Shown: piece by piece, positions 7,672-16,117 of the stretch | Numbering within the stretch: position 1 is the stretch's first letter | Layout: each line of letters starts with the position of its first letter | From: Bacteroidota bacterium | Lineage (GTDB): Bacteria; Bacteroidota; Ignavibacteria; SZUA-365 | Direction: 5' to 3' | Length of the DNA: 47,486 bases | NCBI GenBank assembly: GCA_014860565.1 | Contig: JACZJN010000161.1 | Span: 1-47,486, forward strand | The notes under the pieces: generated by a model | Database searches by the model: none | Seen by the model: the letters and a program-made list of their open reading frames with translations, nothing else | Told to the model about the DNA's origin: nothing | Made by a program: the position numbers and the translations under genes

Positions 7672-7676
7672 TATTC

Positions 7677-10343
7677 ATGCAAAACTGTACGGTGTTTCTC
7701 ATGCCGCATCGAAAACATGCTTTTTCCCGGATTCGCTTCAGTACAATGCTGTTGTTGATTCTCTCGACGCTGCTGCTTCCCGCCCTGCAAGCGCAGCCCG
7801 TTTTTATGGAGCAGAAACGATCGCTTCCTCGAGATTTCAGCCTGGGACTGCTTTCAGCCTCTGATGTAAAGAGTGTTGTTGACTTGAACGGGTCGTGGAG
7901 TTATCGCACGGATGATGAAGAGCAATGGCGAAAGGTATCTGTTCCCTCGTCATATAAAGGAAATCACCGCATTCTTTTCCGGCGCGACTTCACGGTGCCT
8001 CGTGCCCTGCTCACTTCTTCTGTCTTCCAGTTGAATGCGCTCAGCATTTCGTATTATTGTGAAATAAGTATTAACGGTCAGTTTATCGGAAAACACGCAG
8101 GACTGACCTCGTTCACTTTCAAGATCACTCCGGGCATTTTGCGAGCCGGCAACAACACCATCGAGATTCTTGTCCATAACAATCTGAACACGCATGAAAC
8201 CGTACCGATGTACGAGCAGCTGTGGGATCGTCTGAATTACGGCGGCATTGTGCATGACATCGGTATCATTGCACATCAGGGTGTGTGGGCACAGGAAACG
8301 TATGTGTCCACCGATGTTTCCGGTGAAGGACGGTCGGCAACGCTGCATTACAGAACGCTGCTCAATTCTGGTGAAATTTCTTCGCTGCCAGGCGACACGA
8401 GTTCGGCGTCTGCCGGATTTGGCAAGAGCTACGTGACACACTACTTCGATGTCGTGGATCCTGCGACCGGCTCTGTCGTGGTTACGAGCGAAGCCAGCCG
8501 CGTTGTTGTGGAATCAGATCGCCTCAAGGAAGTCGAAATGAGCGTGACCATTCCGTCTGTACGGCTCTGGTCACCGGACTCGCCGAATATCTACCTTCTC
8601 CGCCAGCACACCATGCGGGGCGCGACGGTGCTGGATGAACGGATTCAACAAATTGGGTTTCGCAGTATCCGGGTCGGGGAAAAGGGATTGCTCGTCAACG
8701 GTGCACCGATGTTTATCAAAGCGCTGACGTATATGGAGGATTCTCCGCGGCATGGCCGCAGTCTGTCCTTCGACGAAATGGAGCGCGATGTCCTCCTGAT
8801 GAAAAATCTTGGCGTCAATTCCGTGCGACTTGTATACGGATCCGTGCATCCGTATTTCCTCTCGCTTTGTGATCGCTATGGAATCATGGCGTTTATCGAC
8901 ATACCCGTTCGCAATATTCCTGGCCGGCTGCTCCAGAATGATGGCCTCCGCGTCAGCGCCCGGAATGCGTATCGAGAAATCTCCGCGCGCGATCTTAACC
9001 ATCCGTCGTTTGTCGGACTCGGATTGGCGCAGGGAGTGCAGGGAAACAGTACGGCACTGAAACAATACGTACAGGAAGTAACTGCAATGTCGCGCATCAA
9101 AGAAGCGCCATTGTATTATGTTTCCTATCAATCGATGTTGCCTGCCGAAATCCCTGAAGGTGTTGATCTTGCGGGGATTGATCTCTTTCCTGAATCCGCC
9201 GAACATGCCGCGGGCATTCTGCAGAAATACAGCAGCCGGAATCGGAATTTTCCGGTCTTTGTCAGTTCGCTGATGTACCCGGTTCAAGTCGGCAACTACA
9301 ATGGATACAGCGATTCGCGTTCCATCGATGCACAGGGACAGTTCTTTCTACAGATGTTCAAGGAAACCCGCGACGCCGGATACGCCGGTATTACCGTAAA
9401 TTCATTTTCCGATTGGGCCGTCTCTCGTCCGATCATGGCGGTTGACCGCATTTATCAGTACACGGCAACCACCGGAGTTGTTGACCGATATCGACAGAAG
9501 CGCATAGCCTACGATGTTCTCAAAGCGAGCTTCAATAATGAGAAGCCTCCTGTGCTGGTCACGGGCAATTATGAGGAATTTCATCCGGTTGGCTTTGTCA
9601 TCATTGGAATTCTGATCATTCTGATTTTTGCGGTGGTTTATAATCTCTTCCGCCGATTCCGTGAAAATGTCAGCCGTTCTTTAATGCGTCCCTATAATTT
9701 CTTTGCGGACGTTCGTGACCAGAGGATGCTCTCGATATTTCAAACGTCCATGGTGGGATTTATAGGTTCGTTGTCCGCTGCCCTGCTCTTCGCCAATCTC
9801 CTGTACTTCTGGCGAATGAACATTCTGGTGGATGATGTCATTTCGCAGTTTGTGCACGGCAATGGATTGAAGGAGTGGTTGAACTATGCCGCATGGAATC
9901 CCTTTGAAAATATCCTGTTGACGACGCTGGTACTGTTTCTGGTGCTTCTCCTGCTCACAGTGTTCATCTGGTTGGCCGCCTTTGTAAGCCGCCGAAAAGT
10001 GTTCCTTTTCGATGCGTTCAGCGTTTCCATGTGGTCGGTGCTGCCGATGATCGTGCTCGCACCTTTCGGTATGGTGCTGTATCGGCTGATGGATCTTCCG
10101 GTACTCGAGATCCTTGCCGTCCTGGTCTATATCATTTTCCATATCTGGATCATCAGCCGCATTCTCAAGGGTATCGCCATTGTTTTTGATGTTCGTCCCG
10201 TGTTTTTCTATCTCGGTGGTTATGTTCTTATCGGCGTTGTACTCGCATGGTGGCTGATGTCGCTGAACGGGGAATACAACATTTTCGCATATCTGCGTTA
10301 TTTCGCGGATGTCTGGTGGACGATTGCTCAATCCGTCGCCTGA
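7677..10343 (+). CDS. GH2-like secreted protein fused to a polytopic membrane domain
   Basis: 888 residues. A signal peptide lies at ~20-40 (LLLILSTLLLPALQAQ). Next come a GH2 sugar-binding jelly roll (~65-190, GSWSYRTDDEEQWRKVSVPSS; RRDFTVP), an Ig-like GH2 domain (~200-330) and a GH2-type TIM barrel (~335-620: INGAPxFIKALTYMED equivalent, MERDVLLMKNLGVNSVRLVYG, DRYGIMAFIDIP). Where active GH2 enzymes carry the acid/base Asn-Glu after HPS, this protein has HPSFVGLGLAQGVQGN (~440-455). The strand that should carry the nucleophile Glu reads PVFVSSLMYP. Both catalytic glutamates therefore appear absent. From ~634 there are about six membrane helices, resembling a Yip1-like domain. ATG 7677 is the listed start; ATG 7701 is equally possible given the promoter position. 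smc follows 24 bp later. Probably a carbohydrate-sensing or transport-related pseudoenzyme; true role unknown. Confidence 0.82.
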   Translation: MQNCTVFLMPHRKHAFSRIRFSTMLLLILSTLLLPALQAQPVFMEQKRSLPRDFSLGLLSASDVKSVVDLNGSWSYRTDDEEQWRKVSVPSSYKGNHRILFRRDFTVPRALLTSSVFQLNALSISYYCEISINGQFIGKHAGLTSFTFKITPGILRAGNNTIEILVHNNLNTHETVPMYEQLWDRLNYGGIVHDIGIIAHQGVWAQETYVSTDVSGEGRSATLHYRTLLNSGEISSLPGDTSSASAGFGKSYVTHYFDVVDPATGSVVVTSEASRVVVESDRLKEVEMSVTIPSVRLWSPDSPNIYLLRQHTMRGATVLDERIQQIGFRSIRVGEKGLLVNGAPMFIKALTYMEDSPRHGRSLSFDEMERDVLLMKNLGVNSVRLVYGSVHPYFLSLCDRYGIMAFIDIPVRNIPGRLLQNDGLRVSARNAYREISARDLNHPSFVGLGLAQGVQGNSTALKQYVQEVTAMSRIKEAPLYYVSYQSMLPAEIPEGVDLAGIDLFPESAEHAAGILQKYSSRNRNFPVFVSSLMYPVQVGNYNGYSDSRSIDAQGQFFLQMFKETRDAGYAGITVNSFSDWAVSRPIMAVDRIYQYTATTGVVDRYRQKRIAYDVLKASFNNEKPPVLVTGNYEEFHPVGFVIIGILIILIFAVVYNLFRRFRENVSRSLMRPYNFFADVRDQRMLSIFQTSMVGFIGSLSAALLFANLLYFWRMNILVDDVISQFVHGNGLKEWLNYAAWNPFENILLTTLVLFLVLLLLTVFIWLAAFVSRRKVFLFDAFSVSMWSVLPMIVLAPFGMVLYRLMDLPVLEILAVLVYIIFHIWIISRILKGIAIVFDVRPVFFYLGGYVLIGVVLAWWLMSLNGEYNIFAYLRYFADVWWTIAQSVA

Positions 10344-10367
10344 TGTCAATTAATAGAGTAAGGGTCT

Positions 10368-13300
10368 ATGTATCTCAGTAAACTTGAGATTTTCGGTTTC
10401 AAATCGTTTGCCAATAAAACGAATGTCGTTCTCAACGACGGTGTAACCGCCATCGTCGGTCCCAACGGTTGCGGAAAAACGAACATCGTCGACGCCTTGC
10501 GCTGGGCGCTTGGCGAGCAGCGATATTCGACGCTTCGCAGTGACAAGATGGAAGATGTCATTTTCAACGGAACGAAAATGCGCAAGCCCATCGGGATGGC
10601 GGAAGTGTCTCTGACGATCGAAAACAATAAGGGCATACTTCCGCTCGAATACAATGAAGTTACCATAACAAGGCGCGTGTACCGTTCGGGCGAAAGTGAG
10701 TATATGCTCAACCGGACCAACTGTCGGTTGAAGGATATTCTGAACCTCTTCATGGATACCGGCATGGGCGCCAATGCCTATTCCGTGATCGAGCTGAAAA
10801 TGGTAGAAACCATTCTCAGCGACAAGGTCGAGGAACGCCGCCGCCTGTTTGAGGAAGCCGCAGGCGTTACGAAGTACAAGGCGCGCCGCAAGGAAGCGCT
10901 GCGAAAGCTCGGCGATGTGGACAGCGACCTCTTGCGAGTTGAGGATATCATCACCGAAGTCGGTAAAACGGTGAATTCCCTTAATCGGCAAGCGAAAAAA
11001 GCCGAGCGCTACAATGAATACATGGAGCGTCTGCGCGTGCTCGAAGTCGATGTACTGCAGCGCGACTACAATAATCTTTTCCGCCGCCTCACTCCTCTCG
11101 AGGAGCGACTGCTCGTGACAATCGAGGAACGTGAAACCATGTCGCGACGCATGGATGAAGAAGAGGCGCTGCTGGAGGAACATCGCAACGAGGAAAATGA
11201 TATCGAGCATCGTCTCGATACGCGCCGCAATGAATTTTCCGGACTGGTCGCGCGCATCAACGAAACGCGGCAGCAGCTGCTCGTCAATGAGGAACGCGAA
11301 AGAGCACTCCTGCACCGCGCTTCCCGCCTGAAAGAGGATAAAAAGAATTATGATATCCGTATTGGTGAAATAGAGACGCGCAAGGGAGCACTCACACACG
11401 AACTCGAGTCCCGCGCCTCCGAACTTGAGCTGCTGGAAACGGAAAGTGGAAACCTGCGCGAAACGCATCGGCATATCGAGGAACAGGTTTCGCAGAAAAA
11501 ACTGCAGGCGGAGAGCAGACAGCAGCGTCGCATGCAGCTGATGCAGCAGATTTCGCAGCAGAACAATGAAATCGAGCGACTCGATTCCCGCAGCGAAACC
11601 ATCGATACTGTTATCGCACGGCTGTCGAACGAAGACGCCGATGCGGGCAGCAACCTCGATACGCTCCGTGGTCAGCTGGCCGAGCAGGACGCGGGCCAGG
11701 CAGTCCTTTCCGACACGGTGCTTGCTGCCGAACGAGAATTCCATCAGATGGAAGAACACAAGCAGGAACTGCGCAATGAAATCGATCTTCTCCAGAATCG
11801 TGCCTTTGAAATTCAGGGCATGATTGGCGAGAAAATGACACGCATCGATTTCATCAACGGACTGGTTGACCGCCTTGAGGGCTATAACGAAAGCGTGCAG
11901 CATCTTTTGCGAAACCGCGACTGGTCCACATCACGCTACGGGACTATCGCCGATGCAGTAAACACACGCGAGGATCTTCGCGTTGCTGTCGAGGCGGTGC
12001 TCGGAGACGCGGCACATTACATTCTCGTCAACGACGTGAGTGAAGCGATCAGTGGTCTGCACAATTTGAGGGATCACCGGAAAGGCAAGGCGACCTTCGC
12101 CGTGCTTTCTCGCATTCCCGAAAGCACGGTTGCCACCTTTCCTATCGCAGGTGACGGTATCGTCGGCTGGGCAGTGGATCTGGTGCGTTACGAATCGCAG
12201 TACAATCACCTGTTCAGCATGCTGCTTCGTCATGTGCTGATCGTGCGCGACGCGGAGGTTGCCCACACATGTATTCGGGAATATCCGGATCTGCGCTGTG
12301 TGACGCTCGGTGGAGACATGTTCGACAGCCAGGGATTTGTGCGCGGCGGCAGCCATGGACAGGATGAAGGCAGCATGATCGGAAAGAAAGATCAGATTGC
12401 CGCACTTTCGCGAGAGGTTGAGGCATTGAAGTTGAAGCTGGCCGAAAACCAGGAACGTCTCGAAGAAAAAAATCTCGAGTATGGCGGCATCGATCTCCGC
12501 ACCTACGCTGAAAATATGAAAAGGACGCAGCAGGATCTTTCCTCACATGAGCGCCGCATCGCGCAGATGATGTTCGAAATCGAGAAGTATGAACGCATCC
12601 AGCAGAAAAATGCGGAAGAGCGGATGAGCATCGATTCTGAATTGGAAGGAATCGCCGCGCGTCGGAACGAGCTTGCGCCGGAACTCGAGGAATTGCGTGC
12701 GCATCAGTCCAAGGTCGAGACCGAGGTGCAGAAGGAAAACGAAATTCTAGCGGAACTCGAGAAATCGTACAACCAGAGCAACGAAGCGGTAAATGCGGCA
12801 AATGTCGCGGTGGTTCAGAAACGCGGAGAAATTCAGAATCTTCGAAATGAATTTGACCGCTTGAGCACATCTCTGCACGAGACGGAACATGCCCTTGAAG
12901 CGGCTTCAAAAGAAATCATCGAATCCGAGGAAGCTGCCAACGGCCTGGTGGATGTGATATCACGTCTGCGGATAGAACTTTCCGAAATGGAACAAGTGCA
13001 TTCGGTGTCGCGGGAATCTCTTTCAGCGATCGAGCAGGAATTGGAAACGAAGCGTGTGGAATTGCGCGGCATCGAAAAAGCATTGCACGACGATCGGCAG
13101 AAACAGACGCAGAACGTCAACCTGGTTCATGAGATCGAGCTGAAGGTTTCCGAAATCAAACAGCGCATCGCATCGCTCGAAGAACGCGCCCGGGAAGAGT
13201 TTGAGATGGAACTCCTGCGAACAGAAGAAACCGAGGATGATGTCTTCGATCTGGCCCAGGAAAAAGAAGAGATCAACGACCTGCGGCAGAAGATTCGCGC

Positions 13301-13928
13301 TCTCGGCCCGGTCAATCCCCTTGCGTTCGAAGAGTGGAAGGAAGAAAAAGAGCGCTTTGACTTGCTGACCGAACAACGGCAGGATCTGGTCGAATCGCAG
13401 CAGACCTTGCGCGACACCATCCGTGAGATCAACGAGACCGCGAAGCAAAAGTTCTCGGAAACCTTCAACCTGATTCGCGAAAACTTCATCAAGATCTTCA
13501 AGTCACTGTTCGACGAAGGAGACGAAGCCGACCTTATTCTTCAGGAACACGAAGATCCTCTCGAAGCAAAAATCGATATTGTCGCGAAACCGCGCGGTAA
13601 ACGACCCCATAGCATTGACATGCTTTCGGGCGGAGAAAAGACGCTCACGGCAATCGCCCTGCTCTTTGCCATCTATCTGGTAAAGCCCAGTCCCTTCTGT
13701 ATTCTCGATGAGGTCGACGCGCCGCTGGATGACGCGAACATTGATCGTTATATCAAGATCATCGGCGAATTCTCCAACAATACGCAGTTCATTGTCGTCA
13801 CTCACAATAAGCGGACGATGGCTGCGGCAGACACGCTCTACGGCGTGACAATGGAAGAGGAAGGTGTATCGAAACTCGTCGCGGTGAATTTCGGCAAGGA
13901 AGCGATCGCCAAGTACGCGCAGAATTAA
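10368..13928 (+). CDS. smc: Chromosome segregation protein SMC
   Basis: A 1186-aa structural-maintenance-of-chromosomes ATPase that compacts and segregates DNA as a dimer with ScpA/ScpB. N-terminal Walker A GPNGCGKT is at ~31-38, followed by the Q-loop region. There are long coiled coils either side of a hinge at ~515-640, and the C-terminal head has the signature LSGGEKT (~1085-1091) and Walker B CILDEVDAPLDDAN (~1108-1121). Length is typical. It lies 3.4 kb from the parS pair, the sites where ParB loads SMC. No scpA or scpB is in the window. It is convergent with the following aminotransferase gene, with 42 bp between stops. Confidence 0.98.
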   Translation: MYLSKLEIFGFKSFANKTNVVLNDGVTAIVGPNGCGKTNIVDALRWALGEQRYSTLRSDKMEDVIFNGTKMRKPIGMAEVSLTIENNKGILPLEYNEVTITRRVYRSGESEYMLNRTNCRLKDILNLFMDTGMGANAYSVIELKMVETILSDKVEERRRLFEEAAGVTKYKARRKEALRKLGDVDSDLLRVEDIITEVGKTVNSLNRQAKKAERYNEYMERLRVLEVDVLQRDYNNLFRRLTPLEERLLVTIEERETMSRRMDEEEALLEEHRNEENDIEHRLDTRRNEFSGLVARINETRQQLLVNEERERALLHRASRLKEDKKNYDIRIGEIETRKGALTHELESRASELELLETESGNLRETHRHIEEQVSQKKLQAESRQQRRMQLMQQISQQNNEIERLDSRSETIDTVIARLSNEDADAGSNLDTLRGQLAEQDAGQAVLSDTVLAAEREFHQMEEHKQELRNEIDLLQNRAFEIQGMIGEKMTRIDFINGLVDRLEGYNESVQHLLRNRDWSTSRYGTIADAVNTREDLRVAVEAVLGDAAHYILVNDVSEAISGLHNLRDHRKGKATFAVLSRIPESTVATFPIAGDGIVGWAVDLVRYESQYNHLFSMLLRHVLIVRDAEVAHTCIREYPDLRCVTLGGDMFDSQGFVRGGSHGQDEGSMIGKKDQIAALSREVEALKLKLAENQERLEEKNLEYGGIDLRTYAENMKRTQQDLSSHERRIAQMMFEIEKYERIQQKNAEERMSIDSELEGIAARRNELAPELEELRAHQSKVETEVQKENEILAELEKSYNQSNEAVNAANVAVVQKRGEIQNLRNEFDRLSTSLHETEHALEAASKEIIESEEAANGLVDVISRLRIELSEMEQVHSVSRESLSAIEQELETKRVELRGIEKALHDDRQKQTQNVNLVHEIELKVSEIKQRIASLEERAREEFEMELLRTEETEDDVFDLAQEKEEINDLRQKIRALGPVNPLAFEEWKEEKERFDLLTEQRQDLVESQQTLRDTIREINETAKQKFSETFNLIRENFIKIFKSLFDEGDEADLILQEHEDPLEAKIDIVAKPRGKRPHSIDMLSGGEKTLTAIALLFAIYLVKPSPFCILDEVDAPLDDANIDRYIKIIGEFSNNTQFIVVTHNKRTMAAADTLYGVTMEEEGVSKLVAVNFGKEAIAKYAQN

Positions 13929-13970
13929 AGCGTACTGTTTTCGTGGGTGGGGCAGTCGCGTTGCCTTCCC

Positions 13971-15275
13971 TCAGGCATTCTCCGTGCTGCGTTTGACCCA
14001 TGCAGCAATGCGTTCCATCGCTTCGAGTGTATCGGGACAATGCACGTCCAGAAAGCTGTCCAGTAGATCCTGATCGAGGGAAATTTCCCTGCTGGCGGCG
14101 AGAGCTTCCGCACCATCAAAATTGACATAGGCCAAGCGGGCGGACAGTTCGTCTGCCGGCCGTTCAAAATCTGCGCCGGGGAGAATTGCGACGCCGGTAT
14201 CCAGGAGCAGGCGTTCACATAGTTCCCTGCTGTCGTGTATTCCTCGCGCCTTCAACTGATCGCGCATCGGCTCAAAATCAATGAAGAGATAGAATGCGCC
14301 GTCGGGACTATGTACCCGGATGCCCGCTTCCTTCAGAATATCGGCACAGCGGTTTCCAGTCAGACGCAGAATACGGCGCGCATGACTCAGATATGTTTCT
14401 ATTTCCGGGCCGCCGCGGAACGCTGGAACTGCAGCATACTGAATGGGCGCGCTGACGGATGTGAATGTTTCGCTGGCAACCGCCGCCATGGCATCGAGCA
14501 GCCAGAACAGACTCTTCGGGAATGTGAATGTTCCGAGACGCCACCCCCCTGCCCCACACCACTTCGATAGTCCGGAACTGATAATCGTACCCTCAGGATA
14601 AAAGCGGCCGACGGAGAAATGTCCTCCCCGGTGTTTGAGCTGACCATAAATTTCATCGGAAAGCAGGATCACTTCGTACTCCCTCGCGGTTTCCGCCAAC
14701 TCCTGCAGCTCCTCCATCGTGTAGGATTCCCCGTCCGGATTTCCCGGATAATTCAATATCAGCAGGCGCGGGCGAAAGGTGTCGTTCTCCTTTTCGAGGT
14801 AGGATCGCAGCCGTGCCGATGAAATGCGCCAGCGCTCCTCATACGTTGTATGGATGAGATGGACGTTGCGGCCTATGATCTTTGCCTGCGGACCATAGGA
14901 AACCCAGCAAGGAGTGGGAAGCAGAATTTCACCGTAGTACACAAGCTGAAGAAGAAACATCAGTTCTTTCGAACCCGGACCGATCAACACACCATCGGCG
15001 CTAGCATTTATATGATCCTTGCGCCTGTGAAAATCCGCGACGGCCTCGCGTAGTTCGGGCAGGCCCTTGACCGGAAGGTAATCCTTTTCGTGTGCATGAT
15101 GTCGAAGCGCATTTACTACACACTCCGGGACCGGAAAGGGAGATTGTCCGAGACCCAGTTTGTACACCGTCTTCCCTTCACGGCGCAAGGCGTTGCTGCG
15201 CTCGTTGATGGCCAGGGTGGCGGAAGGCTTCAATCCACGCACGTTCATGTTGAGACTGACATGCTTGCCGTTCAC
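13971..15275 (-). CDS. Class I/II PLP-dependent aminotransferase
   Basis: 434 aa, fold-type I aminotransferase. Visible motifs: the N-terminal glycine-rich substrate segment KLGLGQSPFPVP, the PLP-contact stretch LLILNYPGNPDG, the aspartate-tyrosine pair LLSDEIYGQL, and the Schiff-base lysine in SSGLSKWCGAGGWRLG (~240). The WCGAGGWRLG variant differs from the common TFGMTGWRIG and suggests a branch distinct from aspartate aminotransferase AspC. It follows the PIG-L gene by 31 bp on the same strand, so it is probably the last gene of the operon that begins with the two T9SS proteins. The substrate cannot be assigned. Confidence 0.9.
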   Translation of the reverse strand: MNGKHVSLNMNVRGLKPSATLAINERSNALRREGKTVYKLGLGQSPFPVPECVVNALRHHAHEKDYLPVKGLPELREAVADFHRRKDHINASADGVLIGPGSKELMFLLQLVYYGEILLPTPCWVSYGPQAKIIGRNVHLIHTTYEERWRISSARLRSYLEKENDTFRPRLLILNYPGNPDGESYTMEELQELAETAREYEVILLSDEIYGQLKHRGGHFSVGRFYPEGTIISSGLSKWCGAGGWRLGTFTFPKSLFWLLDAMAAVASETFTSVSAPIQYAAVPAFRGGPEIETYLSHARRILRLTGNRCADILKEAGIRVHSPDGAFYLFIDFEPMRDQLKARGIHDSRELCERLLLDTGVAILPGADFERPADELSARLAYVNFDGAEALAASREISLDQDLLDSFLDVHCPDTLEAMERIAAWVKRSTENA

Positions 15276-15306
15276 TGTACCGACCTCCAGGTTTCTTTAT
15301 AGCTGT

Positions 15307-16026
15307 TCAGTCAATCGGGATAAGTCCGTGGAACAGATCCGTGACCGGTGGGTCAGGCTGTTCCTGAAAAAAGCTGAAGTACTCCGTTTCCCATAGCATC
15401 CAATTGTCGTAGTTGTGCTCCTCCACATCGCGGGATACGGTTCCATGCGCCTGGAGTGCGCGCACCTCGATATCATGCATGGCGGCGACATCGATCATCG
15501 CATGAATCCGTTCTTCAGGCACACCGAATACCTTGCGTGGCCAGTGGGCGATGCGGGCGTCAGGGAGAACACAAAAACATAAACGCTGGAGAAATGGAAG
15601 ATCGGTTTTCATCTCGACGAACAGTCTTTTTACGACATGGTGCAGAGTGATGTGATCGGGATGTACAGATCCTCCCTGCACGTCGAATGTACAGAGCACA
15701 TGCGGACGCAATAGTCGAATCTTATCAGCAATGTCGCGCTCCAGAATACGGGGATCGAGATCGCGCAAGCCTCCGTCGGGGTACGCGGCCTGGAAAAGCG
15801 TCGTGATGCCGAGTATGCGTGCAGCGTCTGCGACTTCGATGGCGCGTCGTCGGCCAACTTCCTGCGGGGTAAGATTGAGAGTATGCCCGTTGCGGCTGCG
15901 CTCCCCGCGTGTCAATGTGTACAGCGAGACCGAGTGACCAGCAGCCGTCATCGCGGCGATACTTCCTCCCATGAGAAACGATTCATCGTCGGGATGCGGA
16001 AAAATGCAGAATAGTCTGAAAGACAT
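15307..16026 (-). CDS. PIG-L/LmbE family deacetylase
   Basis: 239 aa. PIG-L enzymes are zinc-dependent N-acetylglucosaminide deacetylases; BshB, the bacillithiol-pathway enzyme, and MshB belong here. The zinc and catalytic motif PHPDDE is at ~10-15 (FCIFPHPDDESFLMGG), and the third zinc ligand lies in HPDHITLHH (~121-129). The start is ATG at 16026, immediately before the first strand MSFRLFCIFP; the longer open frame upstream lacks family similarity and would run into the preceding gene. BshB1 is one possibility, as bacillithiol occurs in Bacteroidota and Chlorobiota, but no bshA or bshC is present here to support it. It may be co-transcribed with the upstream T9SS gene (91-bp gap). Confidence 0.9.
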   Translation of the reverse strand: MSFRLFCIFPHPDDESFLMGGSIAAMTAAGHSVSLYTLTRGERSRNGHTLNLTPQEVGRRRAIEVADAARILGITTLFQAAYPDGGLRDLDPRILERDIADKIRLLRPHVLCTFDVQGGSVHPDHITLHHVVKRLFVEMKTDLPFLQRLCFCVLPDARIAHWPRKVFGVPEERIHAMIDVAAMHDIEVRALQAHGTVSRDVEEHNYDNWMLWETEYFSFFQEQPDPPVTDLFHGLIPID

Positions 16027-16117
16027 GGTATTTGAGTATGTCGCGTTTCTTTTAAGTACGGGAAATGGTCTAACAGATGCAAACCGCCGATGAGACCGAA
16101 GACCATCTCCAGAGTGG

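Noticed and set aside
4190-7676. A complete replication origin in this region
   Set aside because: Only one exact DnaA box is seen, with no box cluster, no AT-rich unwinding element that I could define, and no dnaA gene. Proximity to the origin is supported, but oriC itself is not.
10350-11903. 517-codon open frame opposite smc
   Set aside because: Antisense of the SMC head and coiled coil; no family resemblance.
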